Positions 51,432 through 62,528 of a stretch of 64,000 nucleotides of DNA are shown piece after piece (positions within the stretch are counted from its first letter, which is position 1; every line of letters begins with the position of its first letter). The position numbers were made by a program, and so were the translations under genes. Below the pieces are notes generated by a model. That model saw nothing but the letters and a program-made list of their open reading frames with translations. It ran no database searches and was not told the origin of the DNA. The stretch comes from Azolla pinnata (Eukaryota; Streptophyta; Polypodiopsida; Salviniales; Salviniaceae), in contig JBBBWG010011779.1 of the NCBI GenBank assembly GCA_037176905.1, forward strand, positions 1 to 64,000, given 5' to 3'.

Positions 51432-54400
51432 TTAGAGGAACAAGGGCGCCATCACAAGAGTTATTGTGGCCAACATCTTTATGAGGACATGCAACGATGG
51501 TCCTGCAGTATCCTTGAAGGGATCGCCAACGCTGCAAAAAAAAAAGGTACAGAAAAAAATTCTTTTAGTCTAAGAAGGTTGCACAGAAGATTAAAAACTA
51601 CAAATGACAAGCACTGTGAGTTAGATGCACCACTATAGCTATGCAGATTCAAGCCCCAGCCACTACAAGATTGTCCCAGATGGTGATTGATATAAAAAAA
51701 GCAAGCATTCATGTAGATAATGATTCAAGAATAGCCCCATAAGCAAGAGGGTCGGTCAGAGATAAACTTGCATCAATTGAAAGAATGAAGGGAAATTCCC
51801 CCATCTTTTCGGTCACTAACCAGAATACCACACATTTGCCAAATCTTACAAGAATATGCTTTACTTGTATGTTTTGAAAATGTGAGATATTCTGGCAAGG
51901 TTTTCTCTATTTTAGTGTTTGGTGATTTTCTGCAAACAAATATGCACAGTGAAAGGATACACACGTGTCTCCTGTAATAGCTGCTTTATGCGCATCACTG
52001 CCTTTCCCACCAAGTGCACCACTTTCAATATACTTCTTTGCATTGTCCCAAGCACCACCAGCTGTATTGAGGAACGTGGCCATCAATATGCCAGAGACAG
52101 TGGCCATCATAAGCATTGCTGCAACTGCCTTTGCTCCTAGCAATGGTTGATCCGTGTAGTACCCAATTATCTTGAAAATAATCCCTGTGGAATAGACAGT
52201 GTAATTAGCTTGAATATTTGTTATGACACAAACTATACAAGACCACTGCCGAAAGATGAACATCTAACAGCTAATGCATTGCTAAACATTTGTTTCATAC
52301 AAACAAGGGTGGTTACAATCTAGAGCAAGTTGTTTAATTCATGCCAAAATCGAAGTCTAATTCATGTCAAATTGACACTTTGTTTCATGCAACATAAAAT
52401 GGCCACACCAAAAAAATTACCAATTACTATAGGAGATATCACCGCCAAGACCCCAGGTTTGATCATCTCTCGCAAAGCTGCAGATGCTACAATTGATACA
52501 CACCGACCATAATCAGGTTTATCTTGGTAAGTCTGCAGTGCAAAACAAGATTTAGTGACAAGATGGACAAAAGCACAAAGATTCTCATTTCATACTGCTG
52601 CCAAAACTCACCATGATACCAGGAAGTTCAACAAACTGTCTCCGGACTTCATTCACAACCTCTTGTGCTGTCCGTCCGACGGCGATACAGGACCATGCAC
52701 TAAAAAGATATATCAACATTGAGCCCAATAGACCTCCGACGAAAACTTCAGGGGTTGCAATATCAACCTGCACAACTTCCTTTCAAGTTATGAACTGACT
52801 CCCATTTGAAACCGAGGTACTTTCGTCAGCATTTACAAGACAATGTTAAGAAATGGAACATTATGATGGTCAGTATCGACTCCGTTATTTTAGCCACAAT
52901 TTGATGAAAACAAAGCTAGAATAGTACTAGCCAGTTTGTAATTGAAGTATATACAAAGATTTCGAGATTTCTACTGAAGTGGTTAACGAGTTCCTCCAGT
53001 GTTCTTTGTAAAGAATAGAAAGATATCCATGCAACTGGAGAGAGGCATATTAATTAGCTTGTAAGTTAAAAATTTGTGAGCAAAAAGGCAAACCAATGTG
53101 AGTACCTGACTGAACTCGACACCAGAAAAATGAGCTACTTCATCCATATAAGCACTGAAAAGTAGAAAAGATGCCAACGCAGCAGAACCAATGGCAAAAC
53201 CTTTTGTTGTGGCCTTGGTTGTATTACCCACGGCATCAAGAAGATCAGTGATCTCCCTCACATTATCTGGCTGCAGTTTCATGAATAGTTAGGTAACAGA
53301 TAATGAGCATGGAGCACTAAAAGCATACACACATGAACAGATTCAAAAATTTACAGATTACCTGCTGGCTCATTTCAGCTATTCCCCCTGCGTTGTCGGC
53401 AATGGGACCAAACATATCCATGGTGAGAACATATGCTGCAGTGCTAAGCATACCCATTGTGGCAACAGCAGTCCCAAAAAGTCCACCAGTTGCTGATCCA
53501 TCAGAATTAACCAATCCTGAGGTCTTCCCTAACCAATATGCAGATATTATTGCAACAGTGATTACTAAAGTTGGCAAGGCTGTTGACTCAAGACCAAGGC
53601 CAATCCCTGCAATTACATTGGTTCCATGTCCAGTCAAACTTGCTAACGCAACTGATCGTACTGGTTCATATTTATAATCAGTGTAATACTGCGAGATCCA
53701 AACAAATATGTAGGCTGTGATAATTCCCACTAGCCCACATAAAGCAAAGTGTAACCATGCTGCCGGTGCTTGATCTGTGTAAAGAAGCCATCTTGTTGAC
53801 TGCCACACATCACATTTAATTCAATGATCAGCTCAAATTTCATTGATTTAGTGTCCTGCTTAAAACATTTTTCCTTACACATAAAAATAAAGCAAAATGA
53901 AGTATCTTACTCCACAGAATGCAATTATTGCCAGCACAATGGTCACAGAATAACCCTTCTGTAAAATTGCCATGGGATCTTCAACTAGTGATTTAGAACC
54001 TGGATCTCGAGTACCTCTAATTGACAATATTCCAATCGCAGAAACAATCAAATCAAAAGAATGTACAACCAAAGGAAAAAGGATGAATCCAGAAGCGTCT
54101 GCACATAAATATTTAAGGAACATTACCAACCTCACACATACATGTAATAAGTTAAATAGCAAGAGTTTATGGGATGGATGGCTACCTTCAAGTCTGCAAC
54201 GCTTTGCCATGGTACCCCCTAGTATCATTGCACTTATTATTTCAGCAGCTATGCTCTCAAACAGGTCTGCCCCTCGTGCAGCACAATCACCAACATTATC
54301 CCCAACCTAAACAATAGATATATGTAAATGAAGAAGAGTACACATGACATAAAGTATTAAGCTGCTGATTCCAAAATTTATCACAAACCAGATCAGCAAT

Positions 54401-54615
54401 TACAGCAGGATTCCTTGGATCGTCCTCAGGAATTCCTTGCTCAACCTTCCCAACGAGATCAGCACCAACATCTGCTGCTTTTGTGTAAATACCACCACCA
54501 AGCTGAGCAAACAGAGCCACAAATGATGCTCCAAAACCGTAACCAACTAACAGAAGCGGCACTATAATCATCCAAAAGATAACAGTATGAGGATTCTGTA
54601 CACTTAGTTGAGACA

Positions 54616-54689
<74 letters not shown>

Positions 54690-57683
54690 GTGTGTGTGTG
54701 TGTCTGTGTGTTGTAGAGTCTGACATCAGACAATAAGTCAAATCTTCATTAAAGGTATGGGTGCTTTCATGTTATGCATATTGAAATATGAAAAAGTTTT
54801 AGGCTTTCTAAAGATTCTTTGTGATCTTAAAAGACATTGAGGAAGCTTCAGATCTTTTTTTGAAGCATACAAAACACACTTACATAGCAGCATATATAGA
54901 AACTAGACTTCAGAAATATGTTACTTACATTCAGTCACATTGATTGAATTGTCGTCTTCTACTCTTAAATATACATTGAATGAAGCATATAACACAGCAA
55001 CTCCCAGCACAGTCATGCCCACCACTATAAGAGCTGAAAGCCCACCAGCCCGAACTGAAATCTAGAAAAAGTTCGGCAACATTTTGCATAATCAGTCTGA
55101 AAATGTATATAGTTAATGGTTTCTATGCCAGACTATAGAATGAGTTCCACAAAACCTGCAATGCTTCACGTGCTGAACGGCGTGCTGCACTTGTCACCCG
55201 AACATTTGCTCGCACTGAAACCCACATGCCTATATAACCAGCGATACCTGAGCAGAGTGCTCCAAACAAAAAGGACAGGACAGTTACGAACGCTGATGTG
55301 GATCTGCAAGAAAAACAAAAAAGAAAATGTAACAATGGAAATATTTCTGTTAAAGACTTAGCATAGAGATAAATTATGAGTACAATATAATATCTGAATT
55401 CATTTACATCTTAGAAGCATGATCAAATATGACTGCATTTTCGTAACTTGATCATTTATTTCTTAGAAAAAAGGCAGAAAAGATTCATAACACAGATACT
55501 ATAGCTCAGTGATTTAATGATGACCTTGTTAAACCTGAGGACTCTTGTTGAGGACTGGAATTGCGGATGAGATAGATGCCAAGTATTGTAAAGCCTAGCA
55601 ATATTGCCATTTTGGAAATTGTCCCATATTGGGTACGGAAGAATCCCTCTGCGCCATCTCTAATTGCATCTGAAATCTGAAATACAATAATCCCCAAGAT
55701 AGTAAATTTAATCTTTGAAATCTGGTCACCAATTATTTCACAGATAATATGCACATTTAATCATGAAGGGTATCGAGTTCAAATTATTATTTAAACATGG
55801 ACATGAGTCTCCATTGTGTGTTCATATCCTTTATGCAGAAGCCGATAGAAGATTTATGCAAACTAATTCCACAAGTATGACTCATTTGGTCGAGTAGCCA
55901 TAAAGAATATAGTAAAGCATCCACATTCTAATCACGAAGGTTATAAAGCAGTGTTTAGCAAAGTCACCATTATTGTAGAAAACGAGAACTCAACAAGGGG
56001 CACAGTTAGCCATGAACAAGAGCTTCCATTCTACTATGTCCATTTCTTTTCATGGAAAGAAACAAAAAGGTTTACACTTTAAACATGCTAAAAAAAAATG
56101 CCACATGCCTGAATCACAGATTGAGTTGCTTGACATATATAGAGAGATGTCTTGCAGATTCAACTATACCACAATTTCACAGCCAAGTAGTTTCCTGAAT
56201 TATTTCAGGAATTATGCGCAGACTAATCAAAACATAAATAAAGGGCTGTACATTACAATCCACACTTAATTTACCATAAAATAGCTGGGATTCAAGCAGG
56301 AAAACTACTTATTGTCAAATTGCAAAATACCTGAGTCATCTCTGGAGGACCCTCATCCTTGGCAAGAACCCAGCTTGTTAGATATGCTGCGAAGAGCATG
56401 CTGGCAGTACAAACCAGGAGTACAAAGATGATAATTGGAGAAGTGGATATACCAACATAGAAGATTGCTCCAAATATTAAGAGACTGAGCAAATAATATA
56501 CTCTCTTATTGAAACCACAGAGTAGTCTGATAACCTGCCCAATTTGAAAAATTAATCTCTTTTCTTCCTCCCTCTCATTCTCCCTCACTATCTCCCCAAT
56601 ATTTCAGACTGAAATATGGTAGCTTGATAACTCTTTACACCAATGAAACTTTGAGGTAAATGGAAATGCACACACAATCATGGAAGAAGAGTCTTGCCAT
56701 CAAGGTGAGGAAATGAGACAAGCACCAAATTTCATTTTTTTCTGTTATTCTGCCAAGAAGGGAGGGATACCACAACCTCTGTAATGGATTATAATGCAAC
56801 ACTTTGATAAAACGCCACAAAAACATAAAAGATTCTAGGCCAGGGAGCAAATGCTGTTGGGTCACTCTCCAAATAAGTACTTGCGCCACAAAATGGTCTC
56901 TGACTGCTCGATAAGAAGTGAAATTTTTAACACCGAAATACTCCAATGTGATAAGATTGGGCTCTAATCTGAACCCCTTAGGTTATTCTTCACACATCTG
57001 GCTACTCAGCTTAAGTTTCTGGATAGAGGATTAACCCTGTACAGTTCATAATGGCTGAGTTTTCTTACTGAAGTACAAGTTACAGAACGTTTTTCGTATC
57101 AGTTCGTAGATAAGTTTATTTGGTGAACATGGGTACGTTAAATTTCAATGCAAAGGTGATGGGATTCGGAAAGCTTGTGAAGTTAAGCCAGATCTTATCG
57201 CATATACCCTACGTTTGGCACATTCCATTGATATCCCTATCAGAGTTGGTTTTTTTTTTTAATCCCTAGAGCCAGAATTTTTATGGAAAACGAATTGTTA
57301 ATCAATTGAAGCTTTAGAGAGGATCTCTATGCTTCAATTTCATCTGTATGACTTTAAGCATGAGTTTTTGGTTGCTCAAACCAGTTTTGGGGCAAAACTA
57401 GGTACTTCAATATTCCATACCAAAAGCCTTTAACACCGGCTTACTCTTATTTGAGGAAGTTGAAATAGGGCATTGCTTTTCTTCATGCATGCAGTGGGTG
57501 CTTCTTCTCATCCAAGAAATTTGAGATTAGCCAAATAATAACAACCTGCTCTCGATCTTAATCTATCATTTTTGCACTTACCCAAGGCACTTGAGACTTG
57601 CTTCGCAAAGCTGGGAAGGTCCTTGGCTTCTCCTGGTACGGATTCCGGAGGGCTATCTCGATGTCAGCGCGCCCGGGATCCAT
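51432..57683 (-). CDS. AVP2: K+-independent (type II) H+-translocating pyrophosphatase
   Basis: Pumps protons into an endomembrane compartment (Golgi/TGN for Arabidopsis AVP2) by hydrolysing PPi. Exons in order: 57683-57582, 56534-56331, 55676-55525, 55303-55156, 55061-54929, 54561-54389, 54306-54186, 54098-53911, 53799-53362, 53270-53106, 52767-52612, 52532-52421, 52184-51965, 51531-51432; 803 aa, as expected. The N-terminus has [10 protein letters not shown] like Arabidopsis AVP2. The catalytic loop DVGADLVGK starts at ~277, then [29 protein letters not shown] and [12 protein letters not shown] are intact. [10 protein letters not shown] (568-577) has lysine at the position that is alanine in K+-dependent enzymes, a known determinant of K+ independence. 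About 16 helices. Exon 3 ends at an unusual GTCATC donor. The first exon was located by matching phase and the ERPRTFP-like block. Confidence 0.96.
54618..54685. repeat. (GA)n microsatellite in H+-PPase intron 5
   Basis: A 68-bp perfect GA tract 57 bases upstream of exon 6 (sense strand CT, so it may act as a long polypyrimidine tract), followed by a short GT run. Confidence 0.95.
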
Positions 57684-58343
57684 CGTGGTTTCCCCACGAG
57701 ATCCTCCCCAAGATTCTGTCTTCGCCGAGATTCTTCCCCGCGATTCACGGCCTCAATTAGACCCGAGCTTCAATCGCCTGAGATTTTCCGGTATGCGGCC
57801 AGAAAACAAGGAATGAATAGCAATGCATGTAGATCCGATCACAATACTTCCCTCTCAAATTCCTCACGACAAACAAAAAGGAAAAACCGGTACCGGGCTT
57901 TCCATCTGTGCAGGGTGCTTACATGCTCCAGCGCACTTGGTGGGCAATGGGGCGAGGATTTTATTTCCTGGACTGCATCTTGGGGCTTGTCTTATGGCAG
58001 CATCTCCGGCTACTTCGCTCCCGTGGGGTGCCAAAAAGGTTCAGGCATGGGGAGGGGAAAGCGGAATCGAACGGATCGAAGACGGGGGAAAGGGGCGACG
58101 ACGAACTCTGCAGTGCCGGACTGTCGGATTTAGGGTTTGTGCGGATCTAAATCGGAATCGGGTCCCTCAGGAAAAGGAGCAAAGCTCTTCGTTCTCGCCG
58201 CTTCTCCATCAGAACGAGCAATTTCATCCCTCTTTTGCCCCAAATCTCTCAACCCCAAATCTCATATGCCCAACAATGGATTGGTTTTTTTTGGTTTCTG
58301 TTGTCTGGGCAAATCGGATCGGCGCGAAAATGGATTCTGATCT
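57684..58343. other. Upstream region of the H+-PPase gene
   Basis: Probable promoter and 5' leader of the H+-PPase gene (minus strand). A plus-strand frame of 180 codons (57591-58133) overlaps exon 1 on the opposite strand and has no motif; not called. Confidence 0.5.
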
Positions 58344-59184
58344 GGGCAAATAGGATTGGTATTAGATTTGGGCACTCGGAATCGACCCAAATTTGGGTTT
58401 TGATCTGGGCAAATAGGATTGGTATTAGATTTGGGCACTTAGAATCGACCCAAATTTGGGTTTTGATCTGGGCAAATAGGATTGGTATTAGATTTGGGCA
58501 CTCGGAATCGACCCAAATTTGGGTTTTGATCTGGGCAATAGGATTGGCTTGAAAATGGGATTGATCTGGGCAAATAGGATTGGTATTAGATTTGGGCACT
58601 CGGAATCGACCCAAATTTGGGTTTTGATCTGGGCAGCATGATTGGCTTGAAAATGGGATTGATCCGGGCAAATAGGATTGGTATTAGATTTGGGCACTCG
58701 GAATCGACCCAAATTTGGGTTTTGATCTGGGCAGCAGGATTGGCTTGAAAATGGGATTGATCTGGGCAATAGGATTAGCCCCACTGTGGATTGATCTGGG
58801 CACTAGGTTTGGCCCAACAAATGGGGTTTCTGTGGGCAAGAGGATTGGCCCAACAATGGCTTTATCTGGGCACTTGGATTGGCTCGATAATGGATTTTTA
58901 TCTGGGCAATGGGATTATTGATCCAGGCGCTAGGATTGGCTCAACAATGGAAATTGATCGGGGCACTAGGATTGGCCTGAAAATGGATTTTTATTGGGGC
59001 AATAGGATTGATCTGGGCACTAGGATTGGCCTGAAAATGGATTTTTATTTGGGCAATAGGATTGATCTGGGCACTAGGATTGGTGGATTTTTATCTTGGC
59101 AGTAGGATTGGCCCAACAATGGCTTTATCTGGGCACTAGGATTGGCTCAACAATAGATTGATCTGGGCACTAGGATCCATGGTT
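58344..59184. repeat. Composite 63-bp / ~36-bp satellite
   Basis: Repeats share the core GATCTGGGCA(A/C)TAGGATTGG. The left half has 63-bp units (starting 58344, 58407, 58470 and again within 58570-58730) containing GGAATCGACCCAAATTTGGG. Between and after them are ~36-44-bp units with the core plus CTTGAAAATGGGATT or CCCAACAATGG. Roughly 20 cores in 840 bp. The 63-bp units are multiples of three and lack stops, so repetitive frames appear on both strands. Confidence 0.92.
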
Positions 59185-59984
59185 TTTACCTTTGAAGGCT
59201 ACTGTAGATAACACGACGGGTTTTCTGACATGCACAGCTTCCGACTGCGGCTTTTGGCCACATCTCTGTGTACTATTATGCCAAACTTCATCCAAGCAAA
59301 GAAAAACAAAAAATTACCTCAAATGGCAGCTAGTAAAAATACAATGTTTCCAAAAGCTACAAACAGCGAGGTTTTGAGGTAGGAACATATACATACAACT
59401 CTTGCATTAGATTTCATACATCTCCGATTTAAGCAGTGGTTCCGTAGTAGGCATGGAAAGCATCGAGATCGCATGCATAGCCAAGTATGGTGTCAGAGCC
59501 AATGCCGATCACAGACCAAATCGATGCGTGAGATGCTTGCATCGATTACACAATCTGCAGAGCACCTCATGAATGCAGCAAAATCCAAAGATCGATCGAA
59601 TGTCCTTAGATTTGCTTCGAAAAATTCCTTTTGCAGCCTCCTCCGAATCCATCGGGGCTCTTTCCGTCGTCTGGGAAAGCATCAAAAATCCAGATCAGGA
59701 AGGCATATCATCAGGGCCCACTCTTTCCGGCATCTACCAATTTTCTTGTTCACCTGAAATCACTGCAGCTATGGGAGTCGAAAATCGACAAGAAAAAACG
59801 AACGAGCATTCGATCAGATTCCAGCAACTCTCTCAGCTAAGCTGCACAGTGTGTTTGTTCATGGCATCTACCAGTTTTTGTTCTTTTTTTTTTCTTTTTT
59901 GTTCACCTCGCATCACTGCGGCTATGGAAGTCGAAGAAAAATCGATAAGAAAGATTCCAGCAAGTGTTGCTCTCTCCTGCTGAG
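59185..59984. other. Intergenic spacer, nothing recognised
   Basis: Downstream region of PPR 2 (minus strand). Two segments share TTCACCT(G/C)(A/G)(A/C)ATCACTGC(A/G)GCTATG (about 59749 and 59908), a ~160-bp-spaced local duplication. Open frames here are short and motif-free. Confidence 0.5.
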
Positions 59985-61797
59985 CTACGCAGCCGGCGCT
60001 TGCGGTTCGACGGCGTAGATGTTGGAGAGCAACACATAGGGCGACGGGGATCGGGGATCCAAATCGAGCGCATGCGCTGCAGCATCGGCGCCGCGGATCG
60101 CATCGGCGTGCTGCTTGCAAGCACTCATGAGGGCGATCCACGAAGAGGAGCTGGGATTGCAGGGCATGATCTCGATCAGCTCCTCGCTCTTCTCCAGCAA
60201 GCCAGCACGCGCCAGGAGGTCAACGAAGCTGTTGAAAAGCTCCAAGCTCGGCGGCTTCATGCCCTCGCCATCGTAGCCATTGCAGCCATGGCACATCGAC
60301 GAGAAGAGCTGAATCCCTTCCTCGATCACGCCTCCGTGCCTAAACGCAGACAGCAGGTTTCGGAGGGTCCCGCGATCGGGCACGCAGCCCTGCTCCCGCA
60401 TCTGCGAGAAGAGCCCCAGCGATCGCTTCACGGCCCCCTGCTTCGCATGCGCACCGATGATCGCGTTCCATGAAGCAACACCGGGCTTTGCAAGCTTCTC
60501 GAATGCTCTTCGTGCGTCTTCCAAGCTACCGCATTTGCCATACATCGCCACCAGGCCCGTGCCCACGACGTGTTCCAGCTCCAATCCCATCTCCGCGATC
60601 CGGTTATGCACCAGCTTCCCTTCGAGCAACGCCGAATTGCACGCGCATACGTCGAGAATCGTGATCAAGCACACCCGATCTGCCTCCAGCCCTTCTTCCC
60701 GCTCCATCCGCGCGAAGAGCCGAAATGCATCCTCGCCGTGCCCCGAATCGACATGAGCTTTCATCAAAGCGCACCAGCTCACCACATCCCGCATCGAGGT
60801 TTCGAGCACGATTCGGCGGGCTTCGCCGAGGTGACCACATTTGCCGTAGAAGCTGACGAGGGCAGAAGCGAGAGGATTTCCAACCAGCCCCAGATCCCTG
60901 CCGATGCACCTGCTATGGACGCGCTTTCCCTGATCGACAAAAGCCTCCGGATTCCGACACGCTTCCAGCAAGCTGAGGATCGCTACACCGTCGGGGATCA
61001 CGCATTCCATCATCATTTGCGCGTAGTGCTTGAGTGCGCCGTCGTATCGCCCTTGCTGGCCACAAACCTTCATCATTTCGGTCCACGAGACCACGTCTCG
61101 GGCATCGGCGATATCGTCAAAGGCTCTCTCAGCTGCTAGCAGCTGCCCAAACTTGCCATACAGCTTCAGAAGGGCATTACCAGCGATATCCTGCTCCACG
61201 ATCCCACGAGCGAGCATAAACACGTGCATTCGCGCGCCTTCCTGTGCATCGGAGCACGATTCGAGAACGGATGCGGCAGTGACCGCATTCGGGAGCTCGC
61301 CTTCGAGCAACATCTGGCGAAACAGCTGCGATGCGCCGCTTACACAGCCGTGGCGAACATAAGCTGAAATCATCGCAGACCTGGAGATGATATCTTGTTC
61401 TCCCACTCCTTCAAAAGCTGCTCGAGCGGCTTCGATGCTGCCGCATTTGGCATACAAATTGATCAAAGCAGTTCCAACAATGACATCAGACGCGGCGCTG
61501 CGATGGAGGCAAACTGCGTGCAAGCGGCGGCCGAGAAGGAGAGAGCCCTGACGATCATCTGCGCATGCATCGAGGTTCGAGACTAGCGCGATGCGATCGG
61601 GAAGAAAGCCTTCGGCTTGCATTCGAGCCATAAGCGCATGCACATGCATGCCCATCCCACAATCCACATACACCGACATCATGGCGTTCCACGAAACCAC
61701 ATTCCTTGTATGCATCTCGGCAAACGCCTCTTGTGCCAGATCGAAGCGCTTGAACTTCCCATACATTCTGAGCAGGATAGTGGCCAAGACATGATCC

Positions 61798-61836
<39 letters not shown>

Positions 61837-62528
61837 ACAACAACAACAAGATCATTGCCATTGCAATTGCCATTGCCATTTCCATTGCCATTTTCATTGC
61901 CGTTTCCATTGCCATGGAATCGAAGAGAAACGATCAAGGAGTGGAAGCGCTTACCTTCTCGGAGAGCACGATGCGGAAGTTGGGTGCAAGCCGAGATGAT
62001 GGAGCTGAGGATGGCCTTGTCAGGTAGGACACACTCGGAGAGCATCTGCTCAAAGGCATGGAAAGCTTCGATGGGGAGGCCATGGTCGGCGTACATGGAG
62101 ACGATGATGGCCCATGTGAAGGCATTGCGGAGAGCCCTGCCGCCATGGAATGTGGCAAGGGCATCTCTCACACAACCCAGCTTTCCATACATCCTGATGA
62201 TGAGGTTGCAGAGAAGCTTGTCCGAATCTCGGCCCTCGAGGAGGATGAAGCTATGGAGGGCTCTTCCTTGCTGCCGACGACGGAGGAGGACGGGAATGCC
62301 CCCCCCTTCCTCCTTGCGGAAGCGGAAGCAGCTGATTCTGCGCAAGATCGATGCGAGAGCTTCGGCATTGTAACCATGGCCAGCAGTTGAAGATGCTTCA
62401 CCTTCTTCTTCACCAACACCTCTTCCTCTTCGACTCGATGCTGCTCCATATCCGTGGGCATGGCGCCTGTGGCCAAGGGATGATGATGGCAGGAACCTTC
62501 TCAGGCCATAGCCCAGCAACAACAACAT
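59985..62528 (-). CDS. PLS-class pentatricopeptide repeat protein 2
   Basis: Intronless, 847 aa, organelle RNA-binding by family. The N-terminus MLLLLGYGLRRFLPSSSLGH is a plausible mitochondrial or plastid presequence. PLS repeats run from ~95 to the end, with phrases such as NLIIRMYGKLGCVRDAL, NVVSWNAMMSVYVDCG, GTALINLYAKCGSIEAA and PGVASWNAIIGAHAKQG. A low-complexity insert at ~204-243 (Asn-Gly repeats, four Val, then twelve Asp) interrupts one repeat. The C-terminus has the E1-like block SSSWIALMSACKQH and PYVLLSNIYA, then ends 8 residues later without E2 or DYW. It differs from PPR 1 in lacking the PDF motif. Whether it edits or stabilises transcripts cannot be told. Confidence 0.93.
61796..61920 (-). 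repeat. In-frame microsatellites within PPR 2
   Basis: Plus-strand (ATC)n at 61799-61833, (AAC)n at 61834-61848 and CATTGC/CATTTC hexamers at 61855-61916. On the coding strand they give twelve Asp, Val codons and Asn-Gly repeats. The reading frame is kept. Confidence 0.92.

Noticed and set aside
58235-58671. Repetitive open frames on both strands in the 63-bp satellite
   Set aside because: 63 is a multiple of three and the unit lacks stops in several frames, so openness is expected; no start context or motif.
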